From Acidobacteriota bacterium (GTDB taxonomy: Bacteria; Acidobacteriota; Vicinamibacteria; Vicinamibacterales; CAVVIG01): a stretch of 5,122 nt of DNA. This document shows, in pieces, positions 1 through 5,122 of the stretch. The stretch covers positions 1 to 5,122 of the forward strand of contig QHWK01000108.1 in the NCBI GenBank assembly GCA_003223775.1, in the 5' to 3' direction. The notes beneath the pieces were generated by a model. That model saw nothing but the letters and a program-made list of their open reading frames with translations, searched no databases and had not been told where the DNA came from. The position numbers and the translations under genes are program-made. The first letter of the stretch is position 1; every line of letters begins with the position of its first letter.

Positions 1-376
1 CAAACGGCAGGTCCGGGTGGAGTCCATTGACGACATGGATTTCCGTGAGCGGCTGGTGCGCGCGCGCGCGCAGTTTGTCCCACACCTCCTCCAGCGTCAT
101 CGTGTAGGCGCCGTCGTCTCCGGGCTTGAGGCGCGCGAAGGCGCAGAAGAGGCAGCTCGCGACGCAGACGTTGGTCGCCTCGAGCCGGATGTTGTAATTG
201 AAGAACGTCCTTCCGCCGTGCCGCTTCTCGCGCTCGCGGTTCGCGAGCCAGCCGACGGCGAGCAGGTCGGGCGATTCGAACAGCCGCACGCCGTCGTCGA
301 AATCGAGGCGCACGGCGGCGTCGAGCTTGGCCGCGATGTCGGCGAGGCCGGCCGCGGCGATCCGACCGCGGTTCAC
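1..376 (-). CDS. mqnE: Aminofutalosine synthase MqnE, N-terminal part (runs off left edge)
   Basis: Radical SAM enzyme of the futalosine menaquinone pathway, which joins an SAM-derived adenosyl group to a chorismate-derived enolpyruvyl benzoate to give aminofutalosine in the cytoplasm. The 125 visible residues include the 4Fe-4S/SAM cluster motif CVASCLFC (C71, C75, C78; CX3CX2C) preceded by EATNV. Further on is EIHVVNGLHPDLPF (residues 112-125), which corresponds to the (H/V)VGGLHP motif typical of MqnE. The C-terminal two thirds lie outside the window. I chose the GTG start at 376 because it overlaps the TGA stop of the upstream yjbQ-like gene as GTGA, a usual translational-coupling arrangement, with a GGGG tract just upstream. 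The related enzymes MqnC and CofH share the cluster motif, but the GLHPDLPF segment favours MqnE. Family assignment is strong; the exact paralogue is slightly less certain because the gene is cut. Confidence 0.85.
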   Translation of the reverse strand, partial: MNRGRIAAAGLADIAAKLDAAVRLDFDDGVRLFESPDLLAVGWLANREREKRHGGRTFFNYNIRLEATNVCVASCLFCAFARLKPGDDGAYTMTLEEVWDKLRARAHQPLTEIHVVNGLHPDLPF

Positions 377-876
377 GACACCCCGAAAATCTGCACTCTG
401 AGCGAGCGGGCGCGCGGGCCGTCGAGCTCCGCCATCAGCACGCGCTGCCATTGGCCCAGCACCACCTCGCCGCCGCTGACCTGCAGGGTGACGTTGTGGC
501 CGAGGAGCATCGCGCGCAGGTGCGAGTCGGCGTTCATGCGGTCGCAGTCCGAGTGCTTCGGATCGTTGTGCATCCACTCGGCGTCGCGCGCGACCATCTG
601 TTCGAGAAACCGCTTGATGTCCGAAAGGAGCGCGACCTGAAACTCGTTGATGAACAGCGCGCAGGTCGTGTGCATCGACCAGAGGCTGACGAGCCCCTCG
701 CGCATGTTGAATTTCTTGACGAACTCCATTACGCGATTCGTCAGATCGACGAGCTCGATCCGCTGATCCGTTTCGACGACGAAGGTTTCGCCATGAATCG
801 TCAGGCCGCCGGCCGTCGCCGTGGCCACATCGTCCACAGGCCTTGCGCGAACGGTCACGGTCGAGCTCTTGCTCAT
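373..876 (-). CDS. yjbQ: YjbQ/UPF0047 family protein
   Basis: A 167-residue member of the YjbQ (UPF0047) family, small trimeric proteins with weak thiamine-phosphate-synthase-like activity reported for some members; the physiological role is not settled. Family motifs are clear: HTTCALFINE (69-78, usually HTSASLxINE), HNDPKHSD (103-110), MNADSHL (114-120) with the conserved N, A and H, and GQWQRVLMAELDGPRAR (141-157). The protein is somewhat longer than the usual 135-140 residues because of a low-complexity N-terminal extension of about 20-25 residues. The ATG at 876 is preferred over an upstream in-frame start at 927: a GAGAGGA ribosome binding site lies four bases before it, and the extra 17 residues look non-homologous. 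The 3' end overlaps mqnE by four bases, so the two genes are probably one transcript and translationally coupled. A functional link with menaquinone synthesis is only suggested by this arrangement. Confidence 0.92.
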   Translation of the reverse strand: MSKSSTVTVRARPVDDVATATAGGLTIHGETFVVETDQRIELVDLTNRVMEFVKKFNMREGLVSLWSMHTTCALFINEFQVALLSDIKRFLEQMVARDAEWMHNDPKHSDCDRMNADSHLRAMLLGHNVTLQVSGGEVVLGQWQRVLMAELDGPRARSLRVQIFGVS

Positions 877-880
877 TGAA

Positions 881-887
881 TCCTCTC
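881..887 (-). promoter_or_regulatory. Ribosome binding site of the YjbQ-family gene
   Basis: On the minus strand GAGAGGA is followed by four bases and then ATG at 876. It decides between the start at 876 and the longer frame starting at 927, which has no comparable site. Confidence 0.6.
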
Positions 888-936
888 GGTTTTGGGCTCG
901 TGGATGCCGCGTCCCAAGTACGGACACGATCGAACC

Positions 937-965
937 ATGTTACGAAAAACAGCGGGTTCAGGCAA
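937..965 (-). promoter_or_regulatory. Candidate sigma70-type promoter for the yjbQ-mqnE unit
   Basis: On the minus strand TTGCCT (960-965) and TAACAT (937-942) are separated by exactly 17 bases. Each hexamer matches the sigma70 consensus at four of six positions. Transcription would start near 930 and give a leader of roughly 55 bases before the YjbQ-family ATG. The -35 element sits only a few bases from the -10 of the opposite promoter, so both could not easily be occupied at once. This is a pattern match only. Confidence 0.35.
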
Positions 966-972
966 CCCTGCT
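951..972. repeat. Inverted repeat between the divergent promoters (possible operator)
   Basis: Arms GGGTT (954-958) and AACCC (964-968) flank a 5-base spacer. The symmetry continues as AGC (951-953) against GCT (970-972) if the T at 969 is skipped. The element covers the -35 of the minus-strand promoter and the extended -10 of the plus-strand promoter, a position suited to a repressor. No regulator gene is present in the window and short GC-rich inverted repeats arise by chance, so operator function is speculative. Confidence 0.3.
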
Positions 973-977
973 ATACT
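969..977 (+). promoter_or_regulatory. Candidate extended -10 promoter for the btu-like operon
   Basis: TGC followed by TATACT (972-977) is a good extended -10 element; TATACT matches TATAAT at five of six positions. No convincing -35 hexamer is seen at 16-18 bases upstream, which extended -10 promoters tolerate. The start point would fall at about 983-987, exactly at the CCCCGG that forms the 5' arm of the leader RNA's closing helix. That coincidence supports the call. Confidence 0.5.
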
Positions 978-981
978 CCCT

Positions 982-1066
982 CCCCGGTACGCACAATTCG
1001 ACGCTGGGAAGACCACACCGTGGCGCGGCGATCCGCGAGTCAGGAAACCTGACCCCGGGGGCGTCC
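982..1066 (+). promoter_or_regulatory. Cobalamin-riboswitch-like leader, apparently lacking the central core
   Basis: The segment carries the 3' consensus of cobalamin riboswitches: CTGGGAAG (1004-1011), then GCGAGTCAGGAAACCTG (1035-1051), which matches the B12 box. A closing helix CCCCGG (982-987) with CCGGGG (1055-1060) is available, and the 5' GGT/3' ACC pair next to it fits helix P2. Local hairpins are CCAC/GTGG (1013-1023), CGCGG/CCGCG (1024-1037) and GTCAGG/CCTGAC (1039-1053). The conserved core expected between the 5' GGT and CTGGGAAG (first GGGAA, CGGTG, CCCGCAACTGT, GCCACTG) is not visible here or further upstream. The downstream genes are those such a riboswitch usually controls. 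It may be a decayed riboswitch or a compact variant; ligand binding is unproven. Confidence 0.6.
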
Positions 1067-1072
1067 TTTTTT
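1051..1072 (+). terminator. Possible regulated terminator in the leader
   Basis: GAC-CC (1051-1055) can pair with GG-(C)-GTC (1060-1065) around a short loop with one bulged C. Position 1066 and then six T residues (1067-1072) follow, the layout of a weak intrinsic terminator. The arm shares bases with the B12-box hairpin (CCTGAC, 1048-1053) and with the closing helix (1055-1060), so the structures exclude one another as in an expression platform. The same GCGTC (1061-1065) can instead pair with GACGC at 1000-1004. The stem is short and termination in vivo is uncertain. Confidence 0.4.
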
Positions 1073-1088
1073 CGGCGCGAGCGACGCC

Positions 1089-1096
1089 GGAAGGAG
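1089..1096 (+). promoter_or_regulatory. Ribosome binding site of the TonB-dependent receptor
   Basis: GGAAGGAG lies five bases before the ATG at 1102 and fixes the start of the receptor, whose frame is open back to 892 through the leader. Just upstream, GACGCC (1083-1088) can pair with GGCGTC (1060-1065), so the site's accessibility could depend on leader folding. Confidence 0.75.
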
Positions 1097-1101
1097 CCCA
1101 C

Positions 1102-3324
1102 ATGCATGTCCGTCTTCCGTCCACACTGCTGATCCTTTCATTCCTTGCCGGAGGCGCGTCTTCGGCCGCGGCACGCGAGGTCGCCGGCCTCGTCGTCGAC
1201 GACTCGGGGCGCACGCTGCCGCGCGCGCACGTTCGCGCGCTCGATTCCTCGGGCCGCGAACTGGCCGCGATGTTCACCGACGAGGCCGGCCGATTCCGGT
1301 TCGCGGCGCCGGACGAGGATTGCCGTGTCGAGGCGTCGCTCACCGGCTTCGGGCCGGCGACGGTCCGCTGCGACGCCGCGCAGCCGCTGCGCATCGCGCT
1401 CGCGGTGGCGCCAATTCAGGAAACAGTCGTCGTCACGGCGACGCGCACGGAGGCGCCGGCCGGACAGGTCGGCGCGAGCGTCACCGTCTTCACCGCCGAC
1501 GATCTCGAACGGCGGCGCGTGCCGCTCGTCGCGGATCTTCTCCGCGGCACCCCGGGCGCCGCGATCGTGCGCACCGGCGCGCCCGGCGGCGTGACATCGC
1601 TCTTCGTCCGGGGCGGCGAGAGCAGCTACAACAAAGTGCTGCTCGACGGGATTCCGCTCAACGAGCCGGGCGGCACGTTCAACTTCAGCAGCCTCACGAC
1701 CGACAATCTCGATCGGCTCGAGATCGTCCGCGGCGCGCAGTCGGCGCTGTTCGGATCGGACGCGATGGCGAGCGTCGTGCAGCTCATCACGAAGCGCGCC
1801 GCGCCGGGCGCGCGGCCGGGCGGCTCGGCGTGGATCGAGGGCGGCACGTACGCCACCGTGCGCGGCGGCGGTCAGGTGGCGGGCACCTCGGGACCGTTCG
1901 ACTACTCGTTCGGCGCGTCGGGCCTGAGCACCGACAACCGCGAGCCGAACAGCGCATTCCGCGACGCGACGATCTCGGGTGCCGCCGGCGTGGTGCTCGG
2001 CGGATCGGCGACGCTGCGCCTGGTCGGCCGCACGCAGCGGCAGCACAACGGCACGCCTGGACAGACGGCCTTCGGCCGGCCCGATCTCGACGCCTTCTTC
2101 GAGCAGCACGACGGCGTCGGCGGCGCGACGCTCGATCACCAGCCGACGCCGGCATTTCGCGAGCGCGCGAGCTATTCGCTGTCGATCCTGCATCAACAAT
2201 CGACGAACCTCGTCGCCGATCCGCCGTACACGCCGCAGTTCGACGGACGGATCGCGCCGTTTCAGTTCACCGATTTTCGATTCGACTCGTTCAACGCGCT
2301 GCGCCGCCATCACGCGAGCTACCAGGCCGACGTGCGGCTCGCGAACGACGCCGCCCGCGGCAGCCACCTGCTGACGCTCGCCGCCGACTGGGACGGCGAG
2401 CGCGCGACGCTGCAGGACCGCCTTGCCGGGACGGCGACGCCCGCCTCGCGAGACAACGTCGGCGTTGTCGCGCAGCATCAGGCGATCTGGCCGCGCGTCG
2501 TCCTCACCGCGAGCGGACGCGTGGAGCGCAACGCCAGCTTCGGCACCGCCGCCGTCCCGCGCGGCGCGGTGGTCGTCGTCGCGCACGAGGGCGGCGCGGG
2601 ACGCGCGGCGATCGGCGACACGCGGCTGCATGCGTCCGCGGGCCTCGGCATCAAGGAGCCGACGGTCCTGCAGTCGTTCAGCCCCTCGCCGTTCTTCCGC
2701 GGCAATCCCGACCTCGAGCCGGAACGATCGCGCACCGTCGAAGCCGGCATCGAGCAGCGCGTCGCGGGCGATCGCCTCCGGATCGAGGCGACGTGGTTCG
2801 ACAACCGGTTCCGAAACCTGATCTCGACGCGCACGACGAACCCTGCGACATTCGAGTCGCAGTTCTTCAACATCGGCCTGACGCGCGCGCGCGGCGCGGA
2901 ACTTGCGGCCGACGCCGCGCCGGCGGCAGCCTTTCGCATCCGCGGCGGGTACACGTTCCTCGACTCCCAGATCGTCGACAGCACGTCGCCGTCGAGCGTC
3001 GTGCTCGCGCCCGGCAAATGGCTGTTTCGCCGGCCGCGGCATTCGGGCTTCGTCGACGCGAGCTGGAGCCGCGGCCCCGTCGCCGCGAACCTGTCGGGCG
3101 TCTTCGTCGGGCGTTTCGTGGACAGCGACTTCGCGTCGCTGCAGCCGCCGATCCTCGAGCACCCGAGCTACTCGACGTGGGACGCGCGCGTCTCGTATGC
3201 CGTCACACCCCGTGCGGCGATCCTGATGTCGATCGACAACGTCGCCAACGCCGACTACATGGAGCCGCTCGGCTACCCGGCGCTGAAGCGCGCCGTGCGC
3301 ATCGGCCTGCGGATCGGGTTTTAG
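1102..3324 (+). CDS. btuB: TonB-dependent outer-membrane receptor, BtuB-like, probable corrinoid uptake
   Basis: A 740-residue outer-membrane gated barrel that would import a corrinoid using TonB energy. Residues 1-24 form a signal peptide (hydrophobic LLILSFLAGG, likely cut after SSAAA). Residues 26-102 are a carboxypeptidase-regulatory-like beta-sandwich domain (EVAGLVVDDSGRTLPRAHV). A TonB box, ETVVVTA, is at 107-113. The plug at about 117-232 contains LFVRGGESSYNKVLLDGIPLNEPG and LEIVRGAQSALFGSDAMASVVQLIT, the latter close to BtuB. The barrel follows, with the common GNPDLEPE motif near 534-541 and a terminal phenylalanine (RIGLRIGF) as barrel-assembly signal. The ATG at 1102 follows a strong ribosome binding site; starts further upstream lie in the leader RNA. 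Substrate is inferred from the cobalamin-type leader and the downstream DUF71 and ABC genes. A siderophore receptor is the main alternative. The regulatory-like domain is typical of Acidobacteriota and Bacteroidota receptors but absent from E. coli BtuB. Confidence 0.85.
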   Translation: MHVRLPSTLLILSFLAGGASSAAAREVAGLVVDDSGRTLPRAHVRALDSSGRELAAMFTDEAGRFRFAAPDEDCRVEASLTGFGPATVRCDAAQPLRIALAVAPIQETVVVTATRTEAPAGQVGASVTVFTADDLERRRVPLVADLLRGTPGAAIVRTGAPGGVTSLFVRGGESSYNKVLLDGIPLNEPGGTFNFSSLTTDNLDRLEIVRGAQSALFGSDAMASVVQLITKRAAPGARPGGSAWIEGGTYATVRGGGQVAGTSGPFDYSFGASGLSTDNREPNSAFRDATISGAAGVVLGGSATLRLVGRTQRQHNGTPGQTAFGRPDLDAFFEQHDGVGGATLDHQPTPAFRERASYSLSILHQQSTNLVADPPYTPQFDGRIAPFQFTDFRFDSFNALRRHHASYQADVRLANDAARGSHLLTLAADWDGERATLQDRLAGTATPASRDNVGVVAQHQAIWPRVVLTASGRVERNASFGTAAVPRGAVVVVAHEGGAGRAAIGDTRLHASAGLGIKEPTVLQSFSPSPFFRGNPDLEPERSRTVEAGIEQRVAGDRLRIEATWFDNRFRNLISTRTTNPATFESQFFNIGLTRARGAELAADAAPAAAFRIRGGYTFLDSQIVDSTSPSSVVLAPGKWLFRRPRHSGFVDASWSRGPVAANLSGVFVGRFVDSDFASLQPPILEHPSYSTWDARVSYAVTPRAAILMSIDNVANADYMEPLGYPALKRAVRIGLRIGF

Positions 3325-3325
3325 C

Positions 3326-4006
3326 GTGGCCGCGAAGCCTCGCGCCGCGATCTCGTGGAGCGGCGGCAAGGACAGCTGCGCCGCGCTGCAGCGCGCGCTC
3401 GAGGGCTTCGACGTCGTCGCCATGGTGACGATGTGCGACGAGGAGGCGGGACGGAGTCGATCGCACGGGTTGCGGTCCGAGGTCCTCGACGCGCAGGCGG
3501 AGCGGCTCGGCGTGCGCCGCGTCTGGCGCGCGTGCGCGTGGGCCGACTACGACGCGGCCTTCGCCGACGCGCTCGCCGAGGCGGCGCGCGACGGCGTCAC
3601 GCACGTGATCTTCGGCGACATCCTCTTCGACGAACATCGGCGCTGGGCGGAGCAGGCGTGCGCGCCGCACCGGCTCACCGCCGTGGAGCCGCTCTTCGGA
3701 TCGTCCACGACGGCGTTGTTCGAGGCGTGGACGGCGGCGGCGAACGATGCGGTGATTGTCACGGCGCGCGCCGAATGTCTCGACGACTCCTGGCTGGGGC
3801 GCCCGCTTCGCCGCGCGATGCTGGCGGAGCTTCTCGAGCGCGGCGTCGATCCGTGCGGTGAGCGCGGCGAGTATCACACGGTCGTGACGCGCAGTCCGCT
3901 CTTCAGCCGGCCGATCGCGTTCGAGCTGGGAGATCGCGTCCGCCGATCCGGATGCTGGGCGATCGACATCCGGATTGCGGGTTGCGGATTGCGGGTTGCG
4001 GGCTGA
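3326..4006 (+). CDS. DUF71/COG2102 PP-loop ATP-binding protein, probable B12-salvage subgroup
   Basis: A 226-residue cytoplasmic adenine-nucleotide alpha-hydrolase-fold protein of the family that includes diphthine-ammonia ligase (Dph6). The PP-loop SGGKDS is at 12-17. Also visible are FGDILFDEHRRWAEQAC (96-112), EPLFG (121-125) and the signature GVDPCGERGEYHTVV (173-187, the GExGE(F/Y)HT motif). Bacteria lack diphthamide, so the eukaryotic reaction is not expected. Published comparative genomics of DUF71 proposed a bacterial subgroup acting in B12 salvage, found beside btu genes, and this operon fits that. The reaction is unknown; an ATP-dependent amidation of a corrinoid is a guess from the fold. 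The GTG start lies one base after the receptor's stop, with GGATCGGG about seven bases upstream. The last residues (RIAGCGLRVAG) are encoded by a 14-base tandem repeat and probably are not part of the fold. Confidence 0.85.
   Translation: MAAKPRAAISWSGGKDSCAALQRALEGFDVVAMVTMCDEEAGRSRSHGLRSEVLDAQAERLGVRRVWRACAWADYDAAFADALAEAARDGVTHVIFGDILFDEHRRWAEQACAPHRLTAVEPLFGSSTTALFEAWTAAANDAVIVTARAECLDDSWLGRPLRRAMLAELLERGVDPCGERGEYHTVVTRSPLFSRPIAFELGDRVRRSGCWAIDIRIAGCGLRVAG
3946..3975. repeat. 9-bp perfect inverted repeat near the 3' end of the DUF71 gene
   Basis: ATCCGGATG (3946-3954) and CATCCGGAT (3967-3975) are exact reverse complements around a 12-base loop. The hairpin lies inside the coding sequence, just before the tandem repeat and about 30 bases ahead of the next start codon. 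No T-run follows, so it is not an intrinsic terminator. It might affect mRNA stability or the level of the ABC genes, or belong to the same repeat element. Confidence 0.5.
3971..4005 (+). repeat. 14-base tandem repeat at the DUF71/ABC gene junction
   Basis: CGGATTGCGGGTTG occurs twice without mismatch (3971-3984 and 3985-3998), followed by a half copy CGGGCTG (3999-4005). The half copy leads into the stop of the DUF71 gene and the ATG of the next gene. The repeat encodes the IAGCGLRVAG tail of the DUF71 protein. Similar GATTGCGGGTTGCG arrays are familiar as short intergenic repeats in some GC-rich bacterial genomes; here one seems to sit inside an operon junction. That it was inserted later is inference. 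Confidence 0.8.
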
Positions 4007-4791
4007 TGCTCGCCGCCCACGGCGTCTCGTTCGCCTACGATCGCGGCGCGCCGCTCGTGCTGGACGGCGTCTCGCTGTCGATCGAGCGCGGCGGGATCGT
4101 CGGGCTGATCGGGCCGAACGGATCGGGCAAGACGACGATGCTCCGCCTGCTGTCGGGGACGCTGAAGCCGGCGTCGGGCCGTGTGACGCTCGACGGCGCC
4201 GACGTCGGCGCGCTGTCGCGCCGCCATCTCGCGCGCCGCATCGCCGTCGTGCCGCAGGACACGCACTCCGCCTTCGACTTCACCGCGCTCGAGATCGTCC
4301 TGATGGGGCGCTATCCGCACCTCAGCGCATTCGAGCTCGAGGGGGCGACCGATCTGAGCATTGCGCGCGACGCGCTCGCGGCGACGGGGACGATCGGCCT
4401 CGAGGCACGGCCGTTCGCGACGCTGAGCGGCGGCGAGAAACAGCGCGTCGTGATCGCGAGCGCGCTGGCCCAGGCGTCCGACGTGCTGCTGCTCGACGAG
4501 CCGACGGCGTCGCTCGATCCCGGCTTTCAGCTGGAGATCGCCGCGCTGCTCCTGCGGCTGAACCGCGAGCGCGGTGTCACGATGGCGGTGTCGACGCACG
4601 ATCTGAACCTCGCGGCGACGCTCTGCAGCGACCTCGTGCTGCTCAAGGGCGGGCGCGCGATCGCCGCCGGAGCGACGCGCGACGTGCTGACGCGCGAGAA
4701 CGTCCGGATTCTCTACGGGGTGGATGCCGACGTCGCCGATCATCCGCGCGCGGGGCATCTCATCGTGGTGCCGCTTGCCCGCGTCGAATGA
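4006..4791 (+). CDS. btuD: ABC transporter ATP-binding protein, BtuD/FecE type
   Basis: A 261-residue ATPase subunit of a type II (vitamin B12/Fe-siderophore) importer, acting at the cytoplasmic face of the inner membrane. All nucleotide-binding motifs are intact: Walker A GPNGSGKTT (36-44), Q-loop PQ (Q84), signature LSGGEKQR (140-147), Walker B VLLLDEP (160-166), D-loop SLD (169-171) and the switch histidine in STHDLN (H198). Length is normal for the family. The ATG at 4006 shares its A with the TGA of the DUF71 gene (TGATG), so translation is probably coupled. An in-frame ATG at 3952 would add 18 residues read from the tandem repeat and is less likely. The ribosome binding site is weak and lies within the repeat. 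The next gene encodes the matching permease. Sequence alone does not separate cobalamin from haem or siderophore transporters; cobalamin is inferred from the leader and neighbours. Confidence 0.88.
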   Translation: MLAAHGVSFAYDRGAPLVLDGVSLSIERGGIVGLIGPNGSGKTTMLRLLSGTLKPASGRVTLDGADVGALSRRHLARRIAVVPQDTHSAFDFTALEIVLMGRYPHLSAFELEGATDLSIARDALAATGTIGLEARPFATLSGGEKQRVVIASALAQASDVLLLDEPTASLDPGFQLEIAALLLRLNRERGVTMAVSTHDLNLAATLCSDLVLLKGGRAIAAGATRDVLTRENVRILYGVDADVADHPRAGHLIVVPLARVE

Positions 4792-5122
4792 TCTGCGCCG
4801 GCGGATCGTCGTCACGATCGCGGCCTTCGGTGCGATCGCGGCGGCGGCGTGCCTCGCCGCGCCGCTCGTGGGCACGACGCCGATCGCGCTGTCGCGCGTC
4901 TTCGATCGATCGATCCCGTTCGCCGACAACGTCGACGCGCAGGTGTTCTTCATCGCGCGGCTGCCGCGCGTGCTGGCGGCGCTGCTCGTCGGCAGCAGCC
5001 TCGCCGTCGCCGGCGTCGTCTTCCAGGCGTTTCTGCGCAACCCGCTCGCGTCGCCCGATACGCTCGGCCTGTCGACCGGCGCGACGCTCGGCGCCGTCGT
5101 CGTGATCACGTTTCACATCGAC
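4775..5122 (+). CDS. btuC: FecCD/BtuC-type ABC permease, N-terminal part (runs off right edge)
   Basis: The first 116 residues of an inner-membrane permease of the BtuC/FecCD/FhuB family, the channel partner of the upstream ATPase. The frame shows a first membrane segment (IVVTIAAFGAIAAAACLAAPLVG). It then has the family hallmark RLPRVLAALLVGSSLAVAG, followed by FQAFLRNPLASPDTLGLSTG, which corresponds to the conserved QxxxRNPLAxPxxLGxSxGA, and then the start of another membrane segment. The rest is outside the window. The start is uncertain: TTG at 4775 overlaps the ATPase gene by 17 bases and gives the usual short N-terminus (MPASNDLRRR). ATG at 4724 would add 17 residues and overlap by 68 bases, with a GGGG tract just upstream. 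Either way the gene is co-transcribed with its neighbour. No frameshift is seen. Confidence 0.88.
   Translation, partial: MPASNDLRRRIVVTIAAFGAIAAAACLAAPLVGTTPIALSRVFDRSIPFADNVDAQVFFIARLPRVLAALLVGSSLAVAGVVFQAFLRNPLASPDTLGLSTGATLGAVVVITFHID

Noticed and set aside
57..72. A 16-base palindromic alternating purine-pyrimidine tract, TGCGCGCGCGCGCGCA, that could adopt Z-DNA
   Set aside because: It encodes Arg-Ala repeats in mqnE and is a plausible product of GC-rich codon use; nothing else supports a structural role.
17..640. A plus-strand open frame over the mqnE and YjbQ region
   Set aside because: The minus-strand frames contain the radical SAM cluster motif and YjbQ-family motifs; the plus-strand translation has none.
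892..1101. N-terminal extension of the receptor from an in-frame start at 892
   Set aside because: It would translate the leader RNA, contains no signal peptide at its front, and the ATG at 1102 has a strong ribosome binding site followed directly by a signal sequence.
1138..3423. A very long open frame on the minus strand opposite the receptor gene, with others opposite the ABC genes (3874-5109) and overlapping in other frames
   Set aside because: They are arginine- and alanine-rich, show no recognisable motif and have no ribosome binding site. They are expected by-products of GC-rich codon use opposite genes with clear family motifs.
4901..4916. CGATCGATCGATC repeat at the start of the permease gene
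   Set aside because: It is short and fully coding (FDRSI); GATC-rich runs occur often in this base composition.
1..5122. Searched by eye for tRNA genes, CRISPR arrays, insertion-sequence ends and integrase sites
   Set aside because: No cloverleaf, regularly spaced repeat, transposase or terminal inverted repeat pair was found; coding density and codon use look uniform across the window.

Overview
The window is strongly GC-rich, with G or C at most third codon positions and long spurious open frames on the opposite strand. It reads as bacterial, Gram-negative chromosomal DNA: it carries an outer-membrane TonB-dependent receptor with an N-terminal carboxypeptidase-regulatory-like domain. It also carries a menaquinone (futalosine-route) gene and a short GC-rich repeat inside an operon. 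This combination is common in Acidobacteriota (for example Vicinamibacteria-like genomes), but that placement is inference; no rRNA or other phylogenetic marker is present.

Layout. Positions 1-876 (minus strand) hold a two-gene unit: a YjbQ/UPF0047 protein (373-876), then the 5' part of mqnE, aminofutalosine synthase (1-376, running off the left edge). The two genes overlap by four bases (GTGA). Positions 877-1101 are a divergent intergenic region. It holds a promoter candidate for each direction, an inverted repeat between them, and a leader RNA in front of the plus-strand operon. The leader has the 3' consensus of a cobalamin riboswitch (CTGGGAAG followed by GCGAGTCAGGAAACCTG), a T6 run and a good ribosome binding site.

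The plus-strand operon is tightly packed: a TonB-dependent receptor (1102-3324, BtuB-like), a DUF71/COG2102 PP-loop ATPase (3326-4006), a BtuD/FecE-type ABC ATPase (4006-4791) and the start of a BtuC/FecCD-type permease (about 4775 to the right edge). Adjacent genes are one base apart or overlap. Receptor, permease and ATPase would carry a corrinoid across the outer and inner membranes. The DUF71 protein belongs to a family with a subgroup predicted from gene neighbourhoods to act in B12 salvage. The periplasmic binding protein (BtuF) is not in the window and may lie downstream.

The most unusual point is the leader. The terminal helix and B12 box of a cobalamin riboswitch are recognisable, but the central ligand-binding core normally found between them has no visible counterpart. 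The likely promoter sits directly upstream, leaving no room for it. This is either a decayed riboswitch or a compact, undescribed regulatory RNA. A second point is a 14-base tandem repeat that forms the 3' end of the DUF71 gene and abuts the start of the ABC ATPase gene.
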